Source: Planococcus salinus
GTDB taxonomy: Bacteria; Bacillota; Bacilli; Bacillales_A; Planococcaceae
Direction of reading: 5' to 3'
DNA: 64,000 nt
Assembly (NCBI RefSeq): GCF_003719725.1
Contig: NZ_RIAX01000001.1
Coordinates: 186,001 to 250,000, forward strand
Part shown: positions 50,973-59,999 of the stretch, piece by piece
Layout of the letters: every line of letters starts with the position of its first letter
Numbering within the stretch: the first letter of the stretch is position 1
Position numbers and translations under genes: made by a program
Notes under the pieces: generated by a model
What the model was told of the DNA's origin: nothing
The model's input: the letters and a program-made list of their open reading frames with translations, nothing else
The model's database searches: none

Positions 50973-51656
50973 ATGTCAAATGATCAAAAACCTTATCCCT
51001 CGCGTTTGAACAAAAGAAACCGGAACCGCTCCAATTCCATATTGAATATGATGATTGGACTGGTCTTTACGTTAATTTTGATTACCGGAGCTTTCATCTT
51101 CCTCGATGGCGATGAAGAAGAAGCCCATGAACCGGAATCAGTGCAAATTGCTTCAGGATCTGAAGGGCAAACGAATATGAAGGATAATGGCGCCGATGAA
51201 GGTGCGGCAAGTCAAAATGATGCAGAGCCACAGGAAAGCGAACCACAGGACGACAGTTCTGAAGAACAAACCGGTTCTGATGAATCCGGTGAAGCAACTG
51301 TTGGAGGTACGATTACACGCGAAGAGTCCAATGATCCGATTGTGGAAGAAACAGTGATCAATACGAGCTGGGAACCCATCGGCACATCTCAAAGCGGTGA
51401 GCACGTGTCAGTTTATCAGAAAGATTCAGTGGACTGGCAGGAAAAAGTCAGTGCTCTTTCATATGCCACGGGGTTGGCTGAAGACGATATGTATGTCATG
51501 ATGATCCAAAACGGCGGTGGACCGCAAAAGTCGATTGGTACGGTCACCTCAAAAGATCAATCGAAGAAATATCGGGTGCATCTGGAATGGGTGGATGGCG
51601 AAGGCTGGAAACCAATGAAAATGGATGTATTGAAAACCTTGGAAGGCGCCTATTAA
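50973..51656 (+). CDS. DUF1510 membrane protein (YrrS-like)
   Basis: 227 residues. Basic N-terminus, one membrane helix (about 26-47, LNMMIGLVFTLILITGAFIF), an acidic low-complexity linker rich in Glu/Ser/Asp (about 50-115), then a small C-terminal domain (VINTSWEPIGTSQ... HLEWVDGEGWKPM). In B. subtilis yrrS accompanies pbpI, which is absent here. Function unknown. Start ATG after GGGGAGGCG; its stop is followed by a short terminator-like stem (51643-51674). Confidence 0.8.
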   Translation: MSNDQKPYPSRLNKRNRNRSNSILNMMIGLVFTLILITGAFIFLDGDEEEAHEPESVQIASGSEGQTNMKDNGADEGAASQNDAEPQESEPQDDSSEEQTGSDESGEATVGGTITREESNDPIVEETVINTSWEPIGTSQSGEHVSVYQKDSVDWQEKVSALSYATGLAEDDMYVMMIQNGGGPQKSIGTVTSKDQSKKYRVHLEWVDGEGWKPMKMDVLKTLEGAY

Positions 51657-51707
51657 GCAAGGCGTCTTTTTTACGACAAAGAACAGAAAAGAAATGGGGA
51701 TTACTGG

Positions 51708-52412
51708 ATGAAAATCGGTGTCATAGGAGCAATGGAAGAAGAAGTCGAATTATTGAGAAACAGTTTGGATCAACCGCGGACGACGACAGTGGCGAATTGT
51801 GAATTTACGGAAGGTACATACAAAGGACAGGAAGTCATCCTGCTGAAAAGCGGTATCGGCAAAGTGAACGCTGCCATGTCAACAAGCCTTCTGCTTCAAC
51901 AGTTCAAACCCGATGTTGTGATCAACACAGGATCAGCCGGCGGGTTTGACAAAGACCTGGAAGTCGGCGGCATCGTGATATCGGATGAAGTACGCCACCA
52001 TGACGTGGATGCAACCGTTTTTGGCTATGAAATGGGACAGGTGCCGCAAATGCCGGCAGCTTTCCAGTCCGATAAAAAACTGATCGAGCTGGCTTCGGCG
52101 GCAGTATCGGAATTGGGAGAACACCCATATGCTGTCGGTTTAGTGGCAACCGGGGATTCGTTCATGAACGATCCGGAGCGTGTGGAAACCGTACGCGGCC
52201 ACTTTCCGGAAATGAAAGCCGCAGAGATGGAAGCGGCCGCTGTGGCGCAAGTTTGCCACCAATTCAGAGTGCCATTTGTGGTGATCCGTGCATTATCCGA
52301 CATCGCCGGAAAAGAGTCGTCGGTATCGTTTGAAGAATTTTTGCCGGTAGCAGCAAAACATTCCACACAAATCGTCCATCATGTCATAGAGCGCCTGTCT
52401 TCAGGAAAATAG
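51708..52412 (+). CDS. mtnN: 5'-methylthioadenosine/S-adenosylhomocysteine nucleosidase
   Basis: 234 residues. Splits MTA and SAH to adenine plus thioribose or ribosylhomocysteine, feeding methionine salvage. Starts [16 protein letters not shown]; substrate site [21 protein letters not shown] and catalytic Asp in RALSDIAG. Start ATG after AAATGGGGATTACTGG. Confidence 0.96.
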   Translation: MKIGVIGAMEEEVELLRNSLDQPRTTTVANCEFTEGTYKGQEVILLKSGIGKVNAAMSTSLLLQQFKPDVVINTGSAGGFDKDLEVGGIVISDEVRHHDVDATVFGYEMGQVPQMPAAFQSDKKLIELASAAVSELGEHPYAVGLVATGDSFMNDPERVETVRGHFPEMKAAEMEAAAVAQVCHQFRVPFVVIRALSDIAGKESSVSFEEFLPVAAKHSTQIVHHVIERLSSGK

Positions 52413-52427
52413 AGGAGTCACTGCCAA

Positions 52428-52466
52428 TGAAAAAGCTGAAGGCGAATTTCGCCTTCAGCTTTTAAA
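52428..52466. terminator. Bidirectional terminator between mtnN and pssA
   Basis: AAAAGCTGAAGGCG/CGCCTTCAGCTTTT perfect 14-bp stem with AATTT loop. Runs of A and T flank it on both strands. Confidence 0.92.
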
Positions 52467-53001
52467 CTTTTTTCAATGTGAAAGTGCTGACCATCAAAAT
52501 CGAACAAAGCAGAAACAAAAACATATACAGCACCGGCGGAAATGCCGCCAGGCCGAAAAAAGACAAGGTGATGACGGTACCGGCTGCAGTGATCGGTAAC
52601 CCGATAAAAAAGCCGTTTGATTCCGATATATTAAAACGAGCAAGACGGAACGCTCCGCTTGCAATGTATAAGACCGTGAATGCCATGCCGGCGATGCCAA
52701 ATTCTGTCAGAACCAATTCATACAGCAGAATGGCAGGTGCCACACCGAACGAAATGATATCACTCATTGAGTCTAATTGTTTGCCCAGGTCGGATTCCTG
52801 ATTCAGTTTTCTGGCAACCACGCCGTCAAACCGATCAAAAAAAGCTGCGATAAAGATGAAAAGCACACTGAAGCTGTAAGCTTCGTTTAAAGTGGCCATC
52901 AATGAGGCTCCGCCAAAGGTCATATTGCCGATGGTCAGCATATTAGCCGACTGGGTTTTGAGCTTTCTTAATGTGTGATCCATTCGTTCAATGATCAGCA
53001 A
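52462..53001 (-). CDS. pssA: CDP-diacylglycerol-serine O-phosphatidyltransferase
   Basis: 179-residue membrane enzyme making phosphatidylserine. The CDP-alcohol phosphotransferase motif D-G-x2-A-R-x8-G-x3-D-x3-D is seen as DGVVARKLNQESDLGKQLDS plus MSD (about residues 59-81). About five further hydrophobic helices. TTG at 53001 is taken as start because AAAGGAGTG precedes it; ATG six codons later is an alternative. Divergent from psd, which decarboxylates its product. Confidence 0.93.
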   Translation of the reverse strand: MLIIERMDHTLRKLKTQSANMLTIGNMTFGGASLMATLNEAYSFSVLFIFIAAFFDRFDGVVARKLNQESDLGKQLDSMSDIISFGVAPAILLYELVLTEFGIAGMAFTVLYIASGAFRLARFNISESNGFFIGLPITAAGTVITLSFFGLAAFPPVLYMFLFLLCSILMVSTFTLKKV

Positions 53002-53018
53002 TGGAAAACACTCCTTTT

Positions 53019-53046
53019 TTGTTAAACTTATTCACTTTATTATACT
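53019..53046 (+). promoter_or_regulatory. psd promoter overlapping a minus-strand -10
   Basis: TTGTTA (53019-53024), 16-nt spacer, TATACT (53041-53046). The minus strand reads TATAAT across 53044-53039, a likely pssA -10, so the two -10 boxes overlap. Confidence 0.5.
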
Positions 53047-53094
53047 GTCTAACCAGGAAAAATGATAGACTATTTTAAGTATTGGGGGATGAAT

Positions 53095-53868
53095 ATGAAA
53101 AAGAAAGTGTATCAAAAGGCCATCGAACTGACGAACGGTCCGGTAACAAGTGGTGTGTTGCGCCGTTTTGCCCAATCTGCTAAAAGCCGTTGGGTGATTC
53201 CGGGCTACATCAAAACGTATAATATTACACTGGACGATATCGATTCGCCGCTCGACTCCTTCTCATCGCTCCACGATTTTTTCATCCGTAAGCTGAAGGC
53301 GGCCAGTCGACCGACTGCGTCCGCCCCGATTGTTTCGCCGGTCGATGGAACAATAGAAGCGTTGGGAGATTTGCATGAAGGCATTGAATTTCTGGTGAAA
53401 AATCAGCAGTATTCCTTAGCCGCCCTGCTTGGCAGCGATCAAATGGCCGAACAGTATCAAAACGGTAAGTATGCTGTATTCTATTTGTCACCGGCAGATT
53501 ATCATCGCATACATAGTCCGGTGAATGGAACAGTGCTTAAACAGTATCTGGCCGGAAAGAAATCCTATCCTGTAAACCGATATGGTTTGTTATACGGGAA
53601 AACACCGCTCAGCGGAAATTACAGGATGGTGACAGAGTTGGAAACCGATTTTGGACGTTTGCTGGTGGTAAAAGTCGGTGCCATGTTCATTAATTCGATA
53701 GAGTTGACAAACCGGGGAAAAGAATGGAAGAAAGGCGAAGAAGTAGGTTATTTCAGTTTTGGTTCAACGGTGGTTTTATTTTTCCAGGAGAACCAGGTTG
53801 AACTGTTGGATGATATTGCGGCCGGCCGACAGGTCAAGATGGGAGAAGCCGTGGCAAATATGATATAA
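53095..53868 (+). CDS. psd: Phosphatidylserine decarboxylase
   Basis: 257-residue proenzyme forming phosphatidylethanolamine. Self-cleavage at the FGST motif (FSFGSTVVLFF, about residues 222-232) generates the pyruvoyl group on Ser. Upstream VSPVDGTIEALG and SPADYHRIHSPVNG (catalytic Asp/His) are conserved. Start ATG 53095, six bases after GGGGG; ATG 53089 is too close to that site. Confidence 0.94.
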   Translation: MKKKVYQKAIELTNGPVTSGVLRRFAQSAKSRWVIPGYIKTYNITLDDIDSPLDSFSSLHDFFIRKLKAASRPTASAPIVSPVDGTIEALGDLHEGIEFLVKNQQYSLAALLGSDQMAEQYQNGKYAVFYLSPADYHRIHSPVNGTVLKQYLAGKKSYPVNRYGLLYGKTPLSGNYRMVTELETDFGRLLVVKVGAMFINSIELTNRGKEWKKGEEVGYFSFGSTVVLFFQENQVELLDDIAAGRQVKMGEAVANMI

Positions 53869-53869
53869 T
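53861..53869 (+). promoter_or_regulatory. Extended -10 promoter of the yqeG operon
   Basis: TGATATAATC contains TGn + TATAAT (53864-53869), overlapping the psd stop. No clear -35. Confidence 0.5.
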
Positions 53870-53907
53870 CAATAGCATTAAGTTCGAGGAAACAGGAGTT
53901 GTTTGCA

Positions 53908-54429
53908 ATGTACCGACATTTTGTGCCAAGTCAGTATGTCCATACGGTGTTCGATATCACACCCGAATCGTTACTGAAAAAAGGGATAAAAGGCATCATA
54001 ACAGATTTGGATAATACGCTGGTGGAATGGGACCGCCCAGAAGCGACCCCTCGGCTGATCGAGTGGCTGGCAGCGATGAAACAGGCTGGAATCCAAGTGG
54101 TGATCGTTTCCAATAACAAGGAAATGCGCGTCAAATCTTTTGCCGACCCATTGGGTATCCCGTTCATCTTCCAGGCACGGAAGCCGATGGGAAGAGCGTT
54201 CCGAAAAGCGCTTGCCATCATGGAAGTAAAGCGCGACAAAGTAGTGGTGATTGGTGACCAAATGCTGACGGATATATTCGGTGGCAACCTCAATAAATTG
54301 CACACGATTCTGGTTTTGCCAGTGGCGCAGTCAGATGGTTTTTTCACACGCTTTAACCGGCTGGTGGAAAGACGGATTATGAGAAGGCTGAAGAAAAAAG
54401 GACAAATTATGTGGGAGGAAGAAAATTGA
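53908..54429 (+). CDS. yqeG: HAD-family phosphatase YqeG
   Basis: 173 residues, HAD IIIA / PGP-phosphatase-like family. Motif I ITDLDNTLVEW (about 31-41), motif II VIVSNN, motif IV IGDQMLTDIFGGN. Yeast Gep4, a phosphatidylglycerophosphatase, belongs to the same family, and the neighbours pssA and psd are phospholipid genes; that role is an inference here. ATG 53908 after AGGAG. Overlaps yqeH by four bases. Confidence 0.88.
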   Translation: MYRHFVPSQYVHTVFDITPESLLKKGIKGIITDLDNTLVEWDRPEATPRLIEWLAAMKQAGIQVVIVSNNKEMRVKSFADPLGIPFIFQARKPMGRAFRKALAIMEVKRDKVVVIGDQMLTDIFGGNLNKLHTILVLPVAQSDGFFTRFNRLVERRIMRRLKKKGQIMWEEEN

Positions 54430-55529
54430 GCGAAATGCCAACATGCATCGGATGCGGAATGCAGATACAGACTGAACGTCCCGGAGAAGCGGGATATGCA
54501 CCGCCATCTTCATTGAATAAGGAGGAAATTATCTGCCAGCGTTGTTTCAGGCTGAAAAACTACAACGAGCTTCAGCCGGTTTCTTTGACGGATGATGACT
54601 TCCTGAAAATTTTAAACGGTCTGGGAGAACGAAAAGGGCTGATCGTCAAGATTGTCGATATTTTCGACTTTAACGGCAGCTGGCTGCCAGGACTTCACCG
54701 TTTTGCGGGGGGCAATGATATTCTGCTCATTGCCAACAAAGCCGATTTATTGCCGAAGTCGGTGAAACAGCAGAAGCTCATTCATTGGATGAAACAGGAA
54801 GCCAATAAACTGGGGCTGAAACCTGTGGACATTTTGACGGTGAGTGCTCATAAAGGCGATGGCGTCGAAGAAGCAATGCAAGCCATCGAGAAACACCGAA
54901 ACGGTGAAGATGTCTATATAGTCGGTTCTACAAATGTCGGCAAATCCACTTTCATCAATCGCATCATCAAACAGGCGACTGGGCAAAATGATGTGATCAC
55001 GACTTCTCATTTCCCAGGTACGACATTGGATATGATTGAAATTCCATTGGACGATGAACGTTCTTTATACGATACACCGGGAATCATCAACCATCATCAA
55101 TTGGCGCATTATCTTCACGCTGATGACCTGAAGAAAATCATGCCGAAAAAAGAGATCAAACCGCGTGTCTTCCAATTGAATCCGGAACAGACACTTTATA
55201 TCGGCGGCTTGGCACGGTTCGATTTTATCCAGGGCAAACGTTCATCTTTTACAGTACACATCGCTAACGACCTGCTGATTCACCGGACCAAACTGGAAAA
55301 TGCGGACCAGCTGTATGAAGAGCATCTGGGTGACATGCTGTCGCCGCCTTCAGCTGAACACAAAGAGAGTTTTCCGGAGTTAGTGCGGCATGAATTTCGG
55401 GTAAAAGACAGTAAAACGGATATTGTGTTTTCAGGCCTCGGCTGGATTACCGTTCAGCATCCTGACGTGGTTGTGGCCGCTTATGCCCCCAGAGGCGTTG
55501 AAGTAATGATCAGACCATCATTGATATAG
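54426..55529 (+). CDS. yqeH: Ribosome-biogenesis GTPase YqeH
   Basis: 367 residues, circularly permuted GTPase needed for 30S assembly. N-terminal zinc finger (CIGCG, about 7-11, and CQRC, about 39-42). G4 IANKADLLP precedes G1 GSTNVGKST and G3 LYDTPG, the permuted order. TTG start at 54426 overlaps the yqeG stop and lies seven bases after GGGAGG. Confidence 0.94.
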   Translation: MSEMPTCIGCGMQIQTERPGEAGYAPPSSLNKEEIICQRCFRLKNYNELQPVSLTDDDFLKILNGLGERKGLIVKIVDIFDFNGSWLPGLHRFAGGNDILLIANKADLLPKSVKQQKLIHWMKQEANKLGLKPVDILTVSAHKGDGVEEAMQAIEKHRNGEDVYIVGSTNVGKSTFINRIIKQATGQNDVITTSHFPGTTLDMIEIPLDDERSLYDTPGIINHHQLAHYLHADDLKKIMPKKEIKPRVFQLNPEQTLYIGGLARFDFIQGKRSSFTVHIANDLLIHRTKLENADQLYEEHLGDMLSPPSAEHKESFPELVRHEFRVKDSKTDIVFSGLGWITVQHPDVVVAAYAPRGVEVMIRPSLI

Positions 55530-55539
55530 GAGGAATTGG

Positions 55540-56367
55540 ATGAAGAAATGGTACGCAGTCATCGGCGATCCGATCACTCATTCCTTATCGCCGTTCATGC
55601 ACGATACATGGTTCCGGGACCATGGCATCGATGCCAGTTATGTGCCGATCCGTGTCGAGCCGGCAAATTTGGAAAAGGCGTTCGAATCGTTGAAATTGCT
55701 GGGTGTCAGCGGGTTCAATATCACATTGCCTCATAAGCAGTCCATCATCCCTTTTTTGGACCAGCTGGATGACACAGCATTAAAAATGAACGCCGTCAAT
55801 ACGGTGGTCTGCGATGGTCAGCAGTATGCCGGTTTTAATACGGACGGCGATGGATTTGTCCGTTCTTTGCTTACACATCCGGTTGACCGGAACGATCAAT
55901 TGCTGGTCATCGGAGCGGGAGGAGCCGCGAGAGGGATTGTCCATGCTTTGAAGCGGGCTGGTTTCCATCATGTGACGATTGCCAACCGGACTTTCCGGCG
56001 AGCGGAAGAGTTGGCGGAAGAGACGGAGAGCGCAGCGATAACGATGGCCGATGCCGAGTCTTCTTTGGCTGATTTCAACATCATCGTCCAAACGACTTCT
56101 GTCGGCCTGTCGAAGGATGAGGCATTGCCGCTGTCGCTTGACCGGTTAAAAGAAGGGGCTGTTGTGGCGGACATTATCTACAATCCGCTGACGACCTCTT
56201 TTTTGCAGGCGGCGAAAGAAAAAAATTGCACGATTGTCAACGGGGTCGGCATGTTCGTTTATCAAGGAGCAATCGCTTTTGAAAAATGGACAGGTGTCGA
56301 ACCTGATACAGAAAAAATGATTCAATTGATTACAGAGAAATTAGGTGGAACTTATGTTAACAGGTAA
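55540..56367 (+). CDS. aroE: Shikimate dehydrogenase
   Basis: 275 residues. NADPH-dependent reduction of 3-dehydroshikimate. Substrate motif YAVIGDPITHSLSP, catalytic Lys in NITLPHKQSI, cofactor loop IGAGGAARGIVHAL (about 124-137). Start ATG after ATAGGAGGAATTGG. Confidence 0.96.
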   Translation: MKKWYAVIGDPITHSLSPFMHDTWFRDHGIDASYVPIRVEPANLEKAFESLKLLGVSGFNITLPHKQSIIPFLDQLDDTALKMNAVNTVVCDGQQYAGFNTDGDGFVRSLLTHPVDRNDQLLVIGAGGAARGIVHALKRAGFHHVTIANRTFRRAEELAEETESAAITMADAESSLADFNIIVQTTSVGLSKDEALPLSLDRLKEGAVVADIIYNPLTTSFLQAAKEKNCTIVNGVGMFVYQGAIAFEKWTGVEPDTEKMIQLITEKLGGTYVNR

Positions 56368-56653
56368 ACAAAAGCGTTTTTTGCGCAGTGAAGCACATCA
56401 TTTAGATCCGATTTTCCAGGTTGGAAAAGGCGGTGTGAACGAAGCGATGCTTGTTCAGATCGAAGAAGCGTTGGAAAAGCGGGAATTGGTGAAAATCAGC
56501 ATTCTTCAAAACAACGAAGATGATAAGCACGAAGTGGCAGAAAAGCTGGCAAAAGGCACAAAAGCGGAATTGGTGCAGCTGATTGGCCACACCGTCGTTC
56601 TATACAAACAATCCGTCAACAACAAGAAAATTGAGCTGCCGGTGAAAAGATGA
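56354..56653 (+). CDS. yhbY: RNA-binding CRM protein YhbY (YqeI)
   Basis: 99 residues with a single CRM domain. MLTGKQKRFLRSEAHHLDPI start and the GxxG loop VGKGGVNEAM. Associates with pre-50S subunits in studied bacteria. Start ATG 56354 after AGGTGG, overlapping the aroE end by 14 bases. Confidence 0.93.
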   Translation: MLTGKQKRFLRSEAHHLDPIFQVGKGGVNEAMLVQIEEALEKRELVKISILQNNEDDKHEVAEKLAKGTKAELVQLIGHTVVLYKQSVNNKKIELPVKR

Positions 56654-57252
56654 AAAAAGTCGGGATCCTGGGCGGAACATTCAATCCACCTCATCTCGGC
56701 CATCTGATTATGGCAAATGAAGCGTTTCATGCGCTCGAATTGGATGAGGTCCGTTTTATGCCGAACTTCATCGCACCGCATAAAGACGTGAGCGATGCAA
56801 GCGTCGGCCAGCGTCTTGAAATGACCCGCCTGGCTATTGAAGATTATCCGTATTTTCAAGTGGAAGATATTGAAATCCGCAGCGGTGGTGTTTCGTATTC
56901 TGTGGATACCATGGCAGAATTGACAGAAAAAGAGCCGGACAGTGAATTTTATTTCATTATCGGAGGAGACATGGTCAAAGGTCTTGATAAATGGCATCAA
57001 ATCGACAGACTGATCAATTTGGTTCAGTTTATCGGCATTAAACGCCCGGGATATGAAGCAGAAACTGCCTATCCTGTGCAAATGGTCGAATCCCCTGAAA
57101 TTCACCTGTCTTCAACAATGCTACGGCAACGGGCTTCTTTGGGCAAAACCCTGACTTTCCTGGTGCCGGAAAAAGTGGAAGCCTATATTCGAAAGGAGCG
57201 ATTGTATGGACCAGAGCGTGATGCTGCAAAAAGTAAAGAAACGCCTTCCTGA
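56650..57252 (+). CDS. nadD: Nicotinate-nucleotide adenylyltransferase
   Basis: 200 residues. Makes nicotinate adenine dinucleotide in NAD synthesis. Nucleotidyltransferase motif GGTFNPPHLGH (8-18) and C-terminal SSTMLRQR. Overlaps the yhbY stop (ATGA), and its 3' end overlaps yqeK by 47 bases. Confidence 0.96.
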   Translation: MKKVGILGGTFNPPHLGHLIMANEAFHALELDEVRFMPNFIAPHKDVSDASVGQRLEMTRLAIEDYPYFQVEDIEIRSGGVSYSVDTMAELTEKEPDSEFYFIIGGDMVKGLDKWHQIDRLINLVQFIGIKRPGYEAETAYPVQMVESPEIHLSSTMLRQRASLGKTLTFLVPEKVEAYIRKERLYGPERDAAKSKETPS

Positions 57253-57781
57253 AAATCGCTATGCCCATGTGATCGGGGTCATGGCAAAAGCGACGGAATT
57301 GGCTCAAACATTCGGTGTGCCGGAAGAAAAGGCGAAAGTGGCGGCGATTCTGCATGATGTCGCCAAATTTTCAGACCGTGACTGGATGAAATCCATCATC
57401 ATCTCAGAAAAGATGGATCCGTTATTGCTTGAATACCATGCGGAATTGTGGCATGCTCCAGTCGGTGCGTACGTCGCACAGAAAGAATTCGGTGTCCAGG
57501 ATGAAGACATCCTCAATGCCATCCGCTACCATACTACGGGCCGTGCAGGCATGTCAGATCTGGAAAAAATCATCTATATTGCCGATTTGGTCGAAACCAA
57601 CCGCAAGTTCAAGGGAGTCGATGAATTGCGACAATTAAAAGAACAGGGATTAGATGTTATGATGGAAGCCTGCGTAAAGCATTCCATCGAATTTCTTGCT
57701 TCAAAAAATCAACCGGTTTATCCGGATTCACTGAAGTGTCATGAATACTTCGTGCGACAGAAAGGGAACGTGAAAGAATGA
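57206..57781 (+). CDS. yqeK: HD-domain Ap4A hydrolase YqeK
   Basis: 191 residues. Symmetrical bis(5'-nucleosyl)-tetraphosphatase of the HD superfamily. Metal ligands in RYAHVIGVM, ILHDVAKF, EYHAELWHAPVGAY and YIADLVE. Start ATG within nadD after GAAAGGAGCG. Coupled to rsfS by an ATGA overlap. Confidence 0.92.
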   Translation: MDQSVMLQKVKKRLPENRYAHVIGVMAKATELAQTFGVPEEKAKVAAILHDVAKFSDRDWMKSIIISEKMDPLLLEYHAELWHAPVGAYVAQKEFGVQDEDILNAIRYHTTGRAGMSDLEKIIYIADLVETNRKFKGVDELRQLKEQGLDVMMEACVKHSIEFLASKNQPVYPDSLKCHEYFVRQKGNVKE

Positions 57782-58116
57782 CAAAACTTACATTATTGCA
57801 AACAGCCTACAACGCTGCAGAAGACAAGAAAGCGGAAGACATCGTCGTCTTGAATATGGAGGGGATTTCCCTTCTTGCCGATTACTTCATCATCTGCAGC
57901 GGAAACTCCGACCGTCAAGTACAGGCGATTGCGAAGGAATTGATCGACAAGTCGAACGAAGCGGGCAACGAAGTGAAAAGCGTTGAAGGGTTTGACGCTG
58001 CCCGCTGGATCCTGATTGATATGGGAGACGTCGTCGCGCATGTCTTCCACAGAGACGAGCGTTCTTACTACAACCTGGAGCGGCTTTGGAGAGAAGCGCC
58101 GACGCTCGAAATATGA
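57778..58116 (+). CDS. rsfS: Ribosome silencing factor RsfS
   Basis: 112 residues (Iojap/RsfS). Binds L14 and blocks subunit joining in poor growth. Motifs YFIICSGNSDRQVQAIA and GDVVAHVFHRDERSYYNLE. Start overlaps the yqeK stop, and its stop overlaps yqeM. Confidence 0.95.
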   Translation: MTKLTLLQTAYNAAEDKKAEDIVVLNMEGISLLADYFIICSGNSDRQVQAIAKELIDKSNEAGNEVKSVEGFDAARWILIDMGDVVAHVFHRDERSYYNLERLWREAPTLEI

Positions 58117-58835
58117 GATATGGAAAGTTTGCATCGGTCTACGATGGCCTGATGGAAGACATTCCTTATGAACAGTACGCGGAACGGGTGGCCAAACATG
58201 TTCAGTCCGGAAAAATTCTGGATTTGGCCTGCGGAACCGGTGTGCTGTCCCAGCTTTTTGCCGAAATCGGCTTTGATGTGACGGCCAGTGACCTTTCGGA
58301 AGAAATGCTGACGGTCGCAAACCAGCGTTTTCAGGAAGCCGGGCTGCAAATTCCAGTGCTCCAGTTGTCCATGGACAATTTGGAAGGATTGAGCGGTTTC
58401 GACGTGGTCACCATTGCCATCGATTCGCTGAATTACCTGGAGACGGAAAAGCAGGTTCAACGGACTTTTCAGGAAGTCCATGCCGCATTGAATGACGGCG
58501 GTCATTTTTTCTTCGATGTTCATTCACTCCATAAAGTGGATAATGTCTATCTGAATGGTCCGTTCACGCTCGATGCTGAAGATATCGCATATATATGGCA
58601 TACGGAACCGGGCGATCACGAACATAGCATCATTCATGACATCACATTTTTCGTTCGCCAAAACAGATGGTTCGAACGCTTTGAAGAAACGCATGAACAG
58701 CGGACATTTGCTGTTTCGCTGTATCGGAAATGGCTGGAGGAAACCGGCTTTACGGTGGAATCCATCACAGCTGATTTCACAGATGAAGAGCCGAATGAGG
58801 AAAGCGAACGGATTTTTTTCCACGCCCGAAAATAG
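58113..58835 (+). CDS. yqeM: Class I SAM-dependent methyltransferase YqeM
   Basis: 240 residues. Starts MRYGKFASVYDGLMEDIPYE as in Bacillus YqeM. SAM-binding motif ILDLACGTGVLSQLFAEIG (about 42-60) and VTASDLSEEML. Substrate unknown. ATG 58113 overlaps the rsfS stop; a TTG at 58086 would lie inside rsfS. Last gene of the operon. Confidence 0.9.
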   Translation: MRYGKFASVYDGLMEDIPYEQYAERVAKHVQSGKILDLACGTGVLSQLFAEIGFDVTASDLSEEMLTVANQRFQEAGLQIPVLQLSMDNLEGLSGFDVVTIAIDSLNYLETEKQVQRTFQEVHAALNDGGHFFFDVHSLHKVDNVYLNGPFTLDAEDIAYIWHTEPGDHEHSIIHDITFFVRQNRWFERFEETHEQRTFAVSLYRKWLEETGFTVESITADFTDEEPNEESERIFFHARK

Positions 58836-58843
58836 AATGGTTT

Positions 58844-58876
58844 GAGCCCTTTGCGGATTCCGCAGAGGGCTCTTTA
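58844..58876 (+). terminator. Intrinsic terminator after yqeM
   Basis: AGCCCTTTGCGG/CCGCAGAGGGCT stem (one G-U) with ATT loop, then TCTTTA. The T-run is weak. Confidence 0.75.
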
Positions 58877-58894
58877 TGAGGATGAAAAATCGCT

Positions 58895-58930
58895 TTATTT
58901 GAGTTCCGCAGGATCTATTAGCGTTCGACA
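58895..58930. repeat. Array 5: degenerate two-unit copy of array 4
   Basis: TTTGAGTTC (58898) and TTAGCGTTC (58918), 20 bp apart, resemble units of the array on the other side of the NERD gene (60000-60115). Outer units are not recognisable. Confidence 0.4.
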
Positions 58931-58943
58931 AAATCCGCTCCTT

Positions 58944-59894
58944 TTATTCACCGCTCCATAATTGATAACTGCGCGTTTTCAATTCACCTGTTTTTTTCAA
59001 ATCAAGCTGTTTCAGTAACCGCGATGCAACGTGAGGGGAATCGACACGGCAGAACTTGCGAAATTGTTCGTTGGTTAAGTGCGTATTAACCAACGAAAAG
59101 TATTCCTGAACAGCGAGATGGTGGGCAAGGCTGTCGCGATGACCGCATTTTGTGCAATGCCAGTTTTTCCTGTGGCGCTCCATCGTCAGCAACTGGCACT
59201 GGGAACATTTCACACCGGCCAGTAACTCATTCGGGTCAAGGTAATATTGCTGGCATAAAGGGTTTCGTCTAAAAGGGGTTTGCAGGGATAGGAGCTTTTT
59301 CTTAATGGTGATCAGTTTTGTACTGTGGGCTTCCGGGGGAAAAGCCTGCCATATCTTTAACAGGTTCTCAGGCATTTGATAAGTTTTGCAGATGGGAGTA
59401 TGGTTAGGTTTGGAAATGAATTCGGACTGCTTCGCGGTAAATACCACTATTCCGGCCAGCGGCATATTGATTTTTTGTGTTTTGAACCACTTTGTCAAAA
59501 ACCGGATATGCTTGTTTAATTGGACTGTCGGATCTTCCATGATCGTCTTTTTTCCTTCAAGGTCTTCCCTTGAAAACTCACCGGTTTCTTCATTGAATAA
59601 AATTTTTCCGCTGATATTCTTCGATTCAATGATTATAGCGCCTCTTTCAGTCAGCAGGAGCCCATCCATTTGTACTCTCCAGTCACCTAGGCATAGGCGG
59701 ATGTCCCATAGCACCTCGTAGGCTGCGTCCAAATCGAATTCTTTGAAGCGTTCGCGGAGGCGTTTTTCTCCTCTCTTTCCTGCAGCCTGCCGGTAAATTT
59801 CCGTTTCCAGAAATTTTCGCTGAAAGTGATTGTCCGGAAGGCGTGCCAGTAACGCGTGTAATGCTTCCATTTCAGAAAGCCTGGCAAGTTTCAT
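58944..59894 (-). CDS. NERD-domain protein with C-terminal zinc ribbon (paralogue 2)
   Basis: About 316 residues. NERD domain with the acidic-Lys pattern MDGLLLTERGAIIIESKNIS, and a C-terminal zinc ribbon with CSQC and CTKC. The N-terminus (LARLPDNHF, GKRGEKRLRERF) aligns with the gene at 7217-8155 (AERLPKNHA, GAGGEERTLALL), so the two are paralogues. Start ATG 59894 is preceded by AAAGGGGG with a long (13-nt) spacer. It sits in the comER position of Bacillus and is flanked by arrays 4 and 5. Function unproven. Confidence 0.8.
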   Translation of the reverse strand: MKLARLSEMEALHALLARLPDNHFQRKFLETEIYRQAAGKRGEKRLRERFKEFDLDAAYEVLWDIRLCLGDWRVQMDGLLLTERGAIIIESKNISGKILFNEETGEFSREDLEGKKTIMEDPTVQLNKHIRFLTKWFKTQKINMPLAGIVVFTAKQSEFISKPNHTPICKTYQMPENLLKIWQAFPPEAHSTKLITIKKKLLSLQTPFRRNPLCQQYYLDPNELLAGVKCSQCQLLTMERHRKNWHCTKCGHRDSLAHHLAVQEYFSLVNTHLTNEQFRKFCRVDSPHVASRLLKQLDLKKTGELKTRSYQLWSGE

Positions 59895-59999
59895 CTTTAT
59901 AAATAATCCCCCTTTCATATGGTTAATTGAATTATACTCATCTCCAAAAACAAAAACCAGTGCCATATTTTGGTTTGTAGAAGATGAGAAAAAACTTAT

